A DNA stretch of 64,000 bases from Notospermus geniculatus. Lineage: Eukaryota; Nemertea; Pilidiophora; Heteronemertea; Lineidae. Position 1 is the stretch's first letter. Each line of letters starts with the position of its first letter. Shown here in pieces: positions 11,354 to 22,685 of the stretch. The notes beneath the pieces are model-generated. The model did no database searches. It saw only the letters and a program-made list of their open reading frames with translations, and was not told the DNA's origin. The position numbers and the translations under genes are program-made. The DNA lies in NCBI GenBank assembly GCA_002633025.1, contig NMRB01001365.1, forward strand, positions 124,001-188,000. The letters are read 5' to 3'.

Positions 11354-14300
11354 TTACATCATGGTAGGTTTGTGGGACTTTGGTATCTTATGGACCGACT
11401 CCCTCTTAGGCCCACTTTGGTTTTCATGTTTATTTGACTGACTAACAACTGAAGGAGCCAAAGGCTCTGAAAATTCAAAGAATGATAGCGTTTTTTACAG
11501 CTATTTTCCCATGTTTTTCTTTGTCACTCAGTCATATGCACCAGTGACGGGACACAGTAGTCATATGCACCAGTGACGGGACACAGTAGTCATATGCACC
11601 AGTGACGGGACACAGTAGTCATATGCATCAGTGACGGGACACAGCATGCGATCTTACACAAGAAAGAAGACAGCTCTGGATGACAGGCAAGAGTGATAGA
11701 TAAGACACCAAGATGTTTGACTGAGGAGAGATACAAGATCAGAAAAGGGAGACAGCAGTAGTGGGTAAGACACTTTAATAAGCACACTATAGTCCAGCGC
11801 AGCCTTCGCGCGACCCAATGGAATGTGGAAATACGAAATCTGACAACAGCTTGCGGCTAACTAACTACGCCATCTACCCCCGCATTACCAACGACGATCG
11901 CCTGCACATGACTGGGCACTATGGTCTATTCGCAATTCATACATTCTACGGCCATTCTACAGCGTTTACACACTAGTAAAGGACTCATGAGAGATATGCT
12001 GCCTGTAATTTTCGTTTTTTCGTGTAAAAGTGGAGCAGAGTATAATTTGATCACGCTGTCCAATCGGTTATTCAAGAGTCGCAGTGGCGGATCCAGGAGT
12101 TGCCGAACGGGGGGGGCGTGGAATGGGCAACCCCATTCCCTGAGCCCGAAAGGCGCAGCGCGCCGAAAATTTTTGGGTAAAAGTGCCGGAAACGCTATAT
12201 CCTGGCACCTGGGCAGGCCAAATTGAGCTTTCTTTTTACTGAAAATCAGGGGTCTGATTATATGCCTTCCAAAATTTTTGCTCCTCGGCGGCTGAACGGG
12301 GGGGGGGGGGCGTGCGCCGGGCACGCCCCCCCTTGGATCCGCCACTGAGTCGTGTGTTGAATAAGATCTGTGGTCAGCCTGTGGTTTGTGGTAAGCCTAC
12401 TTCCGCATTCCTTTGGGTCGCGCAAAGGCTGCGCCAGACTTTACCCAGAAAGAAAGCAGAGCATAACAACTGAAATCTAAGGAGATCGTAACACAAGATT
12501 CACAAAGTTGAACTTACTGGATGCGTCATCTGCGACATGTGACCATCCCTCACCGTCACGTTTCATGGAGAACGGTCGTACCCTCGTGCTGCCTTCGTTG
12601 ACGTACGACAACCTGGAAGATCCCCTTCTTGCCACCAGGGGGTGATACTGGTCGACGGCAAAGTTGAAAGACAGGGCTGAAGAGAGAAAACAGGATCGTA
12701 AGCACAGGTTTTCCATCTGCAGACGCCAACTTTCCTACGAAGTCCAAAGTCCAAATCGACAGGCATCATGAGTACGACTTACCAGCTGGAGATGGGATGT
12801 ATTTAAACCACGACGGTCTGACCGGGGGTCGTAACTTAGGATGCCACTCGGGCACTTGGATCACTTCACCTGAAATCAAAACAAGTCGTCCTCAAACTTT
12901 GCCCATGATAGTCAACTTGATTGTAACCAAAAACTTGGCCTAAAATCTATGTAAAGACAATCCTAGTCTTCTTTTTCTACAACCCAGCCCAGGCTGCCCA
13001 CCTGTGAGGGGCACTAATGACACCACAGTGCCTGGCACCGAAGAAACAACATCAGTCCCCTGCACCAATGAAACATCAGTGCCTGGCACCAATGAAACAT
13101 CAGTGCCTGGCACCAATGAAACATCAGTGCCTGGCACCAATGAAACATCAGTGCCTGGCACCAATCAAACATCAGTGCCTGGCACCAATCAAACATCAGT
13201 GCCTGGCACCAATCAAACATCAGTGCCTGGCACCAATCAAACATCAGTGCCTGGCACCAATCAAACATCAGTGCCTGGCACCAATCAAACATCAGTGCCT
13301 GGCACCAATCAAAGCCTGGCACCAATCAAACATCAGTGCCTGGCACCAATAAAACATCGGTGCCTGGCACCTCTAACAGTAACAGGGCCAAGTTGATTGC
13401 CCATACGTTTCTGACAGGGGGTTAACACACACACTTTGGCAGCAGACTCTGACATATATCTACTCAAAATTTTACATTCCCACTTACCATAAATATCCCT
13501 CAGCATAGCCCGCTGCTTTGTTGCAATCACCTCCGGGTCCCACATGTGCATAATCCTTCGACTCTTCGGGGTCAACGATCGCATTAATTTCCGTCTGTAA
13601 TACTTCCTCCAAGCCAGCTGTATCGTCAGGGCGGCGATCTGGCGGTACCACTCCTCCTCCCCTGCCGCTAACCGCTTCGTGCGGATGTTGTCTGCCGCCT
13701 TCTGCACCAAACCTTTCTTGAAATATAAATAACTGCAAGAGAAGATACCGCCATCAGTGACCCCTGGAGGCGTCCAAGTGCAACATCAACCTCAAAAACG
13801 TGAAAAATGGAATTTCTAAAACTTAAGGAATTTGACTTACTACCGCCAAGACCTCTGGATAACTACGGCCGCTCTCCATTTCCGTCTGAACTCTGCCTGC
13901 CGCAGTCTCTCAGCATCAACAATCTCCTTCTTCTCCTGTCTTTCGATCAGAATTTTCTCCTCTTCTGTCGGTCCCTTCGCTCGTTTTTTCTTCGATCGTG
14001 TCGAATGTGACCCCACCCCACTCGTCGAGTCCACCCGAGGTGTCGCCCCTGGCTTTGTTGTTGTTACTGCACTTGTTGTTGTAGACAGCGCCACCTGGCT
14101 CACCTCCTGTTCTTTTTGTTGTCGTTCCTCAACTTCCCGTTTGTTCCGTATGCCTTCTTTCTTTTTGGATTCCTCCTCAGCACGTTTTCTGAAATTGAAA
14201 ACATTGCAGACATCGAAATCGCGCTGCCCTGACTCACAACAAAATTGCCCAGGACTGACCACAAACTTATTACAAAATGGACACCTCGCCACCATCATGG

Positions 14301-17300
14301 TTACCACGGTTATGCAATTACCATGACAACAGTAACCATGGCAACAGGACTTACTTGGCAGCATCTTTTCTCAGTTGTTCGTGTTTCATGAGCAGGGTTT
14401 TCCTCTCCAAGAACGTCTTCCTCACCCTAAACCCACGGAAATACGACTGGATCTTTGCGGCAGCGATTTCTTGGATACCCGAGATGGAGAGACCACCTTG
14501 TTCTATCATGAACTGGGCGACGTCGTGGTGTTCACCAATCAGGGCGTAGTCTAAGGGGGTGTACCTGGAGAAAAGGCGGGAGGTCATCCACCACATTATA
14601 CAGCTCTTAAATGATCAGGGCCCGTATGCATAAAGGTGGAATAAGCTTATTCAAGGTATAGCTTCACGTTATAACGTTAGGTTATACCTTGAATAAGCTT
14701 ATTCCACCTTTATGCATACGGGCCCAGGAGAACAGTGTAGAATGATCAGAATTTAGAACTCTTGGCCTTCAATCAGAACTTACCTATCCTCGGTGAATTC
14801 CATATGGTTTGGAAAAGCATGATACTCCAGAAGCAGTTTCACTGCATCCAGATGTCCCTTGCTACAGGCCCAGTGTAATGCTGTCATACCCTGAAATGAT
14901 GGAAATTTATATGGCAATACACAACTGAAACTGCCAACACTCAAATAAAGGAGTTTACGGTATCCCATTCAGTGCTATAAAACAGATACCGCTGCATCAA
15001 ATTCTGTGATTTTTCACCTAAAGCCCCACAGTACTGAATTTTACGATATTTTCAAAAAGTTAGGAGAGTGCACATAGAGGTCCCATAGCCTCGTGAAGGT
15101 CCCCAAAATGCTTGCCTGATACGCACTTCACAGAATCAAGGCCTAGTTTACAGCACGCATTGGAAAAAACTAAAGGGAGAGCTCTAATGTATTCTGGCAG
15201 AGTGTAGTACATTTTACACTACGCTGACGTCGTGCGAGAATCAGGGCGATGGTTTGCGTTTTTCACATTCAATACAGTGGGGCTTTAAGAGACAGATGCA
15301 TCACAAACAAATACTGTAATCAATGGTAATAGCAATTTTATCTCAAAGAGTCAGCCAAGTCATTGACAATTCAACCATTCATAATGGTTTACAAGACTTG
15401 AATGTTATCAGTCCAGTCCAGGCAGACGCCCGACATAGGACTAAATCAACCAGACAGACTCTATCAGTTCAATCAGAACCTATTGATTTCCAATCAACTC
15501 TAAGCCAAGACGGAACAGGCATTGCTGCAGGCATGAACCCTCCTTACCTCGTTGTCCTGGGCGTTGGGGTCTGACTGATGCTCTATCAATACTGACATAC
15601 AGTTGACAAAACCGCCGTATGCTGCACACTGAAGGGGCGTCCGTCTGTAATAGTGGAGGAAGTATTAAAACTGAAAGTTATTTTGAGAACATCAGAGAAA
15701 GTGGTTAAAACTACATAAAGTTAATGACCGTTTTTTTTCTTGTGCTTCTGATTCTGCAACTTTCATTCCTGGAATCAACAAAGTTTTTGGCGTCTGCTGA
15801 TTTCCTTTAAGATTTAACTCACCCTGACAAGTCCCTGATATTCGGATCCACGCCGTACTTGATAAGCATCTGGCAGATGTAGGCGTGGCCACCCAGAGCA
15901 GCCCTGAAACAACACAAACAATGGTGGTTACCATGGCAACTCACTTGAAACATTTTGAACCAATAAGAAGCAGACAAAATCTTTCCTGGAAATTTATCAA
16001 TATGGCTCAGTCTGCTGGGAAGCTGATCGAAGAAACTTTGTTCCACGGCACCTAAGCTTAGCAGAAGTCTCAAACAAGCTGTATTATGACAATTCAAAGT
16101 GCTCTGTAGGTCTTACCAGGGCGCCACCTATACATACCAATGGAGAGGTGACCGTCCGTCCTGATCCAGCATATCAACTCTTGCCCCCAGGTCGATCAAT
16201 GTCTGAACAACGTCTGTGTGTCCCATCTCACACGCCCGAAATAACGGCGTGTGTTTCATGAGGTCCGTGCAGTCAATGGAAGCTGTGGCATCGAGGAGAA
16301 GTTTGACCGTGGTCGCGTGACCGGCTACTGCTGCTGCGTGGAGCGCTGAAATAAACACGGGATGACATCAGGCAACAAAGCAGGTTCCTCAAAGTCACAT
16401 GGACAACAGTAACTTTAGAATCCTTGAAATAGGCAGCAACAGAAAGCCACATGGTTGGCTGCCAAGATACACAGTTTTCAAACCCAAGCATTGATTCAGC
16501 ATAAAACTCCATAACAAACCTGTGCCACCATTTTTATCCACGTCATGGACATCAGCACCATAATTGACCCAAGTTTTGATGACATCATCAGCACCCTTCC
16601 CAGCAGCCCACATAAATGCCGTCCGTCCGTCGACGTCGGGCTCGTCGCGGATCTCGCGTCGTTTAAGGAAGACTTCAACAGTTTCCTGAAAGTGTCAATC
16701 ATTGGAACTGTTACTATGGCAACTAAAGATATTATCATATTCTGAGCCACAACCAATGAGACGACAGGCACAAATTTATCCACCACAAAACACTTGACAA
16801 CGAACTTTAGTTGGGACGCAACTGCTTAAAATAATTTGAGAAATGGGTGAACAAAGCAAGAGCTGTCTGAATGGATACATGTACTTACAGAATAATTATT
16901 TTGTGCAGCATAGTGTAAAGGCGTCGCTCCGTTGGAATCGGAACTCGAATAATCGGCATTTCTGTCCAGGAGGAGATTCACGATGTGGGAGTGGCCGAGA
17001 ACGGACGCCCAGTGAAGTGGAGTACGGAACATGTTGTCGAGGGCGGAGACGCTACACTTCTCCAAAGACGTCTGAAAGGAGGAAAGTTGAGACGTGATAT
17101 CTCTGTAAGAATGGTGACAGTTTCAGCTACGACAGCACATTTCATTATCATTGGAAGCCATTCAAAGAACTGCCAAATTAGGGTATCATGTGGTTCTGAA
17201 ACATCTCAAGTATCAAGGCCTCCAGTCACACTGCCTGCAGACTACGCTCCACTAACACAGCAGATATCAAAGGGGGAGTGATTTTAAACCTTGACAGCTC

Positions 17301-20300
17301 AAGTTGTACATAATTCATTTTGACCTCTGTAATCAGGATTCCTCTCAATTAAGGACACCAATTACTAGTCCAGAAGGTGTCCTTAACAGAGAGGTCCCAC
17401 TGCACTTTTCATCTCACTCACCAGAGCATCACAGATGGCCTCGTTTCCCTCGGCAACGGCAAGATGGAGAGCAGTTCGTCCTTCATAGTCTTGCCAGTTG
17501 ATCACACTGGGGGCAGTTTCCTACAGTAGGTAGGAATCAGAATCAGAATCATCGAGATACACGTGTATCTGTTGAGGAACAAACTACGGTAACTGGCAGT
17601 TTTTCTCATCTCAAGGTTAGACAGTTCATGAAAGAGGAAAAAGTTCTTTAAAACTGACTGAAAACAAGGTGACGCCAAGTGAAATGCCTCAATGCCAGCA
17701 TACTGAGTTTGACAGGCACAACAGACACCAAGCGTACTCACTAATAAGAGATTAACACAGTTGACGGCCTGCGAATCATGGCTGCTCGCCGCCCAATGGA
17801 GTGGCGTCTTCCCCTCGGTGTCCGGGATACCGATGTTTGAATCTTGTTTTATCAACATTTTGATGTGTTCGAGGTTTCCATAGGAGGAACTCCAATGGAG
17901 GGCAGTTCTCTGAAAAAGTCATTGAAACACTCTCAGAATACAGCGAGATACAATGGGTGAGACAAGGGGTCATTAAGCCTGTACTGCCGTCTTACGGAAA
18001 ACAGCAAGAGTTGGTGGGGGTACGGTTGATGGAAGTAATAGCCATATTCAACACTACAGTGTACCGGTACTTCATAATGCATTCTACAGCTGTTACTTCC
18101 AACTGATCATCACCCCACCCAAAACAGGCAGCGTACCTTGTTCTTATCCTGGTCATCAATTTCACCCATCCCGACATGTTTCAGGAGTAACGCCAGACAT
18201 TTTGGTGATTTGTGCCGCGTCGACAGGTGAAGCGGAGTCTGACCTTCATTGTCCTTCTCCTTCCAGAGCGCCCCCTTTGACAGGAGCAGGCGGAGAAGCT
18301 TAAAGTTACCCTGCAAGAAAAGCAATCACTTTGTACGGAAGCATCCATTGGTCAGATTCAGGCAGTTTTTTATGATTCAGTAAGCTTGGTTTATTATCAG
18401 ACTAGCTTTAGTCCCCGGTAAACCGGGTTGGTGTTACTGTATAATACGGTACTTTGTGGACATTTAGCTCAGTTGCAGACCACCCCAGTGACGTGATGAT
18501 GTGAAACGTCATGCAGATTTCAGACGGCAACGGTGATGACATGCATGACGTCACACAACGTTTGTGACGTCATTGCTTTTGAATTTGATGCAATTTGACT
18601 GGAAAACGCTTCTTAAAGTATAGTTTGGCCGATTTTAAAATTTTAACCTTAAAAAGATCACTCCTTGGGTCAAGAGCAATGGAATATAAGGTATTGCTCA
18701 CCTCCCTCCATGCAGCGGCTGCAGAGAACATTCGTGACAACGACCGGGCGAATTTGCTTTATATGTATTAGATAACTGTGAATAAAAGCCATCAGCATGT
18801 CATGAGTCTAAGCCACCCCAAACAGTGAGACCCAAGCTGTTTGGAGTTGAGATCCCTACCTTATGTGCTGCCCAGTGTAGTGCTGTCCGCCCTCCTCGAT
18901 CCTGCTTGTCCACCGTCGCCCCGGCCTTCAGCAGAAGTTCTGCGCATTCTGGTCTGTCAGCGAGGACACAGAACATTAGAGGTGTCCTCCCAAACTGATC
19001 ACCCTGGTCAATGTCTCGGGTGCTGGCTACAAAGAGATCAGAATTCATTGCAATGAAAACAGTTCTGTTCATCCACACTATTGACAACAGGGGGTGGTCA
19101 TTTGCAGGGAGGGGTTTCCCGGTTAGACCAATCAAATGACACTGTAGGTATTGGTTTATGTCAGAATCTCTGGCAAAATGAGCTTTCCCTATCAACCACA
19201 AATTGAAGAAGACACAAATTGAAGAAAACTTCATCCAACTCACCAACAATAAGTTTTGCCAACATGGATTTGTCACCGTTGACAGCTGCAGCATGCATCT
19301 GTGTGACGGATTCAGCACCTGCTGCCTGATGCGGTCCAACAGGACCAAGGTCCATCTAAAAATGTGGAAAACAAATTGGTCACTGGAGAACCATAGTGCC
19401 GCAAAGACGGATTATAATGAAAGGAGACATATAACACACTAATAATCCACTGTCTCTCAATGTCTGGTGTCTTGACTGATCAAATCGATCCCAACACGAA
19501 TGAGATGTAAATCCAAGCTGATTCCTCGTGGCATGGTTTCTGATGTTTTGTTTGACGACATGTCCAAACTAATGGAATATTTTTTTCTTCCAAAATGTAT
19601 GGTCGAGTGACCAGTTTTCGGGTACTCCCGTTTTTTCCCGTTTATTCACGCGCACCCGCGAGACATAAAGATTTCACGGTAAATTAATATCTCTATTTTC
19701 GATACATAACAAAATAATTATGGACGCAAAGCGAGTAACGCCGTAATCGGTCAGTAAAGTCTTAGGCCAACCTGGCTTAGTACCACAAAAACCGGTCACA
19801 CCATCACAGGGTTCCTGCACCTTTTCCTGAGTAAAATTCCATGATCTTTCAATGACTTTCCATGGCAAAAATTTTAAAATTCCAAGACATGTTTTGGTCA
19901 AACATAGCATCATCCCGTAGTGGTGGCGACGCTGTGAGTGCCCACAAGAATGTTTAGTTGATGCATGAGGCACGGGATGCATGAAGCACGGGAAGCACAT
20001 TGCCATCAGGCGGACACCTGAGGCCGGGAGTCAGGGAAGTTTTTTAGCTAAGCGCAGAAATAAGGGCAATCAAGTTTTTTTATACACAAAAAGTCAAAAT
20101 TCCATGGTTTTCACAGACTTTATAAGCAAATCACATAATTCCATGACTTTCCAGACATGGAAAACACTCTTTTAAAATTCAAAGATTTTCAATGGTTTTC
20201 AAGAGCCGCGGGAACCCTGCATCATAAGCATAGAGGACTAATATTATGCTATTGTAAACAAACAGATTTCTTACCTTTTTGGTTTGGTTACCATGGCTAC

Positions 20301-20316
20301 GTGCAACTGCAGTCAT
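11354..20316 (-). CDS. INVS: INVS, inversin (18 exons, about 921 aa)
   Basis: Exons in transcript order: 20316-20275, 19355-19244, 19026-18860, 18310-18137, 17909-17742, 17520-17422, 17071-16889, 16685-16520, 16345-16138, 15903-15823, 15644-15548, 14890-14784, 14564-14355, 14188-13841, 13732-13488, 12869-12783, 12676-12518, 11466-11354 (stop TAA). All introns are GT..AG and phases close at each junction. Residues about 30-560 are ankyrin repeats (VTQMHAAAVNGDK, DQFGRTPLM, LFRACEMGH). IQ motifs lie near 571-585, 712-727 and 755-770, with a charged linker (RSKKKRAKG) between the first two. Inversin anchors the proximal inversin compartment of primary cilia and acts in left-right and planar-polarity signalling. 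Human inversin is 1065 aa, so the linker and tail are shorter here. Exons 1 and 18 rest only on splice signals and phase and are least certain. Confidence 0.93.
11530..11645. repeat. 29-bp tandem repeat, 4 copies, in last INVS intron
   Basis: AGTCATATGCACCAGTGACG followed by GGACACAGT repeats four times with one C/T change in the last copy. It lies in the intron between the last two INVS exons. Confidence 0.9.
11791..12440. mobile_element. TIR element interrupted by a nested insertion
   Basis: The left end AGTCCAGCGCAGCC..TTCGCGCGACCCAATGGAATG is matched in inverse by the right end CATTCCTTTGGGTCGCGC..GGCTGCGCCAGACT, arms of about 35 bases. A younger element (12082-12347) sits inside it. All of this lies in the last INVS intron. 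Without the inner insertion the outer element is about 380 bases and non-coding. Confidence 0.8.
12082..12347. mobile_element. nested CAGTGGCGGATCC element with 5-bp target duplication
   Basis: Ends CAGTGGCGGATCCAGG and CCTTGGATCCGCCACTG are inverted, and long G and C runs sit just inside. The flanks carry an exact 5-base direct repeat AGTCG (12077-12081 and 12348-12352). It is inserted in the older TIR element 11791-12440. Diverged relatives with GGATCCGCC ends include 40164-40319. CAG..CTG ends plus 5-bp duplication are compatible with a hAT5-type group, which is inference. Confidence 0.85.
13016..13372. repeat. 24-bp minisatellite, about 14 copies, in INVS intron 15
   Basis: The unit AATGAAACATCAGTGCCTGG CACC (variant AATC) repeats about every 24 bases, with one shortened unit near 13308. 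Each unit contains the palindromic GTGCCTGGCAC. Since 24 is divisible by three, several frames remain open on both strands and give artefactual peptides (NETSVPGT). It lies between INVS exons 13488-13732 and 12783-12869. Confidence 0.95.
14618..14725. mobile_element. 108-bp foldback element in INVS intron 12
   Basis: GGGCCCGTATGCATAAAGGT..GGAATAAGCTTATTCAAGGTATA is followed, after about 20 bases, by its exact complement ending ACCTTTATGCATACGGGCCC. Arms are about 45 bases. The ends resemble 26470-26890 (GGCCCGTATTCAATAAGG). Confidence 0.9.
15018..15288. mobile_element. TTAA-flanked MITE, copy in INVS intron 11
   Basis: Matches 29549-29806 nearly throughout (for example TAGCCTCGTGAAGGTCCCC and AATGCTTGCCTGATACG). 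The ends are inverted: AAAGCCCCACAGTACTGAAT and ATTCAATACAGTGGGGCTTT, bordered by TTAA at the right and CTAA (one change) at the left. A TTAA target is typical of piggyBac and Kolobok families. Confidence 0.85.
15927..15940. promoter_or_regulatory. perfect X-box-like motif in INVS intron 9
   Basis: GTTACCATGGCAAC is a full match to the RFX X-box consensus RYYNYY AT RRNRAC. It lies in the intron 24 bases upstream of INVS exon 10 on the gene strand. Function is doubtful because CCATGG-centred motifs are scattered all over this window. Confidence 0.35.
17336..17404. mobile_element. fragment of CTCTCAATTAAGGACACC element in INVS intron 6
   Basis: CTCTCAATTAAGGACACC and, inverted, GGTGTCCTTAACAGAGAGG sit about 25 bases apart, ending in TCCCACTG. 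The same pair occurs at about 36905-37051 in a CTDSPL intron. Short inverted-repeat element, partly degraded. Confidence 0.6.
20275..20316 (-). promoter_or_regulatory. INVS first coding exon overlapping an X-box-like motif
   Basis: On the minus strand the sequence from 20300 reads GTAGCCATGGTAAC, one mismatch from the RFX X-box consensus, and it lies inside the proposed 14-codon first exon (donor GTAAGA at 20274). If transcription starts downstream of it, the true 5' exon would be shorter and translation would begin at the next ATG (19355), which directly follows a splice acceptor. Both models keep the ankyrin frame. Confidence 0.35.
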
Positions 20317-20384
20317 GGTTCAACCTCAAAACCTGAAATTCAGATGCATTTATGATACATGTGATATTCATGAATTCCCCAATG

Positions 20385-20665
20385 ATGAGGAATCTGTGGA
20401 ACTAAAGTCACGACGTGGCGCTGCGAGCGATGTGCCCGAAGTTTCTTTTTCTAGGCCTAACATTATTTCCATTTATTTCTGGCGTGAAAATAACCCGTTA
20501 GTGTTTGTCGCCTGACAATAAACCTTACAGTGTAGCAGATGAAAATATCTTTAATCATATTGCTTTTTGGTTCCTTAAAATAAAGAGATGGCATGGCAAT
20601 AAAACGTTGTTGTCTCATTATTCCTGTAGAAAAATGTAGTCACGCAACGTCAACAGTGACGTTGC
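20385..20665. mobile_element. ATGAGGAACCGG element, reversed partial copy
   Basis: GTCACGACGTGGCGCTGCG and the following GAAGTTTCTTTTT are the reverse complement of sequence at about 31690-31750. Further shared words (ATTTCTGGCGTGAAATAA, AAATGTA near the end) run in the same reversed order. One terminus is retained as ATGAGGAAT. Confidence 0.65.
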
Positions 20666-20696
20666 TGCAGGCACATCGCCCGGGTATCCCATTACA

Positions 20697-20805
20697 GGCC
20701 TTCTGTTTTGAGGCGAGTGAAAAAGTGCATGCGCCTGGCAAACAATAGAATTTCTATTGTTTGCGAGGCGCATGCACTTTTTCGCTCGCCTCAAAACAGA
20801 AGGCC
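20697..20805. mobile_element. 109-bp near-perfect palindrome
   Basis: AGGCCTTCTGTTTTGAGGCG..AGTGAAAAAGTGCATGCGCC is followed almost without spacer by its complement. Only a few bases mismatch over arms of about 53 bases, centred at 20751 (CAATAGAA|TTTCTATTG). It lies between the INVS and PP2D1 start codons. Probably a young foldback MITE. Confidence 0.9.
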
Positions 20806-22685
20806 TGCATTACATCATCATCATCTTCATGACCTAGCCAGCCCCCCCCACTTCTAGTTACGGTAACCATATCGCCCAGGCATAGCTTCTTTTACGATAT
20901 GACATTGACGGCTATTGCCTGGGACGTTATGGTTTACCCATATGCGCCCTGTGGAGCATAGTGTATTGGCATGTACTAAATAANTACCTCCCTTCAATTC
21001 AAGTGTTCTTTGGTTCATTTATTTAGTGAGTAGGCCTACTTGTCATTGCAGTGATACACATACAAGATAGGCCTAAAGAAAGATGACAGACGGGCCTGTG
21101 CAATGCACAAAGTGCATGATGAGCATCTGCAGTGCAGGCGGCATAGGCCCTACCGGTAGGCCTATGTCGGAAAGATGTGAAAAGACAGATGAACAGGAGA
21201 AAAATCGGAATCAATTTTAGGAAATACATACCTTTGCTTCCAAGAATTAAGCAACATCTACAAAATCATGGGATAGTTTCCTGAGCATTTGATAACTTAA
21301 CGGTGGCAAGAATCCCAAAATTGTTCGTGCTCTTATGCGAAAGTGGGAAATTGTTGTTATGGATGACACTTCCCGAAAGCTTTATGTAAGACAACATTTC
21401 ATTTGGGCCTTTCCCCAATGACGTATGTAACAAGAGCTATGATTGGCTGAAACTTTAAAGGGGCTTTGGGGCAGATCTAAAATACAGAATAACAAGGGCC
21501 AAGGACTGAGGTTTCAAGTGAAACGGACGAATAAGTTTATCGACATGATCAAAGGCATCATAATTCAATCCAGTTGGGAGATGTATTTGTTCACCTACCA
21601 AAGCACCAAACTGCTGTTGTGCATGGTTCAGAAACAGCATGCTTTTGACAGTTCGGTATTGCCGGTATTCCGTCTCCGGGGTTCTAAGTTCAACGTTTAT
21701 ATAAACCCAGTCATATCCAGCGTCATGTTGCCATGAAGACATGGAACATCATGTTCATGCTATTTTTGCATGTTTTGAGAGAGTGTAGACGAATTTAGTG
21801 AGTGATTTGAGGCCATTCTTTTTTCTGTCATTTTCTAGCCTCTCATAGGCTATTGCCCTCCACAATTAGAACTACATTTTAGGCTAGATTGTCAGTTAAT
21901 AGGGCTAGCCAGAGAACACAGCTGTTTGAGCCTCCATCGAAAGAACTGATCACCCTCTTGTCATTTACTAACCAATGTTCGAGTAATAGGCCTACCGCGT
22001 CATTTTCTCAGACTTATGTAAGAACAAGGCACAGGTCTTGAATTCCTCTACAAATGAGCTCTCAAAAATTAGAAAATTCACAAACGTGATCGAATTTGTA
22101 TGGATATATCGTGGATTGGTAGTTATTCAGCTAGGATATTGTATCATGCGTTTTCTACTCCGAGGATTCTTACATGGTGAAATATGTACTTAACTTTTTC
22201 TGACGACAATAGCTTCCTCACAAATGATTATTTGGCGAATAGAAGGATAGGAAGTCCTGCACTGATATTTTGTCTAAAGCATACGGCCATCAAATAAAGT
22301 TTCTCATTTCTGATATTTCTAATATTGGAGAGCTCAGATATACAAAAGAAAGCTATACAAATTTCCTTTGTGTACAAAGTCTGCCATTTGAAATGCAAAT
22401 GAGCAAGCAATGATGCAACGTTTTTATTGCCTCATAACGAAGTTAACACCTAAGGAAACACGTAAGACATATTACTTCATAGTCAAGAACCTAAAGAGGT
22501 TATGAAACCATTTCGATGGAAGGACTCAAAAGCCTGAAACAGCTGTGAGAAGCCAACTCAAAGTCAAAGACAAAGAAAGTCCACTGAATGCATGTCCAGG
22601 ATCAAAAATGCCCTGAATTCTCTCTCGTCTCGTGTCATGTCTGATTAATCTGAATGATTTATGGTTTATTTCAGATGGTAGAACA

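Larger units (their letters stand above)
20317..22685. other. INVS-PP2D1 head-to-head intergenic region
   Basis: These 2.4 kb should hold the promoters of both divergent genes and the 5' UTR exon(s) of PP2D1, since the first PP2D1 coding exon starts at a splice acceptor (22673-22674). I see a reversed copy of the ATGAGGAA element (20385-20665), a near-perfect palindrome (20697-20805), an N at 20984 and AT-rich sequence. No protein-coding exon was recognised. Confidence 0.5.

Noticed and set aside
13022-13370. CRISPR-like regular repeats
   Set aside because: The repeats are directly adjacent with no unique spacers, the DNA is eukaryotic, and no cas-like genes exist.
13004-13396. Open frames encoding NETSVPGT-type repeats on both strands
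   Set aside because: They are produced by the 24-bp minisatellite in an INVS intron; the period is a multiple of three so frames stay open automatically.
13832-14326. Long + strand frame of 164 codons
   Set aside because: It is the antisense shadow of the INVS charged-linker exon (14188-13841), which has the correct splice sites on the other strand.
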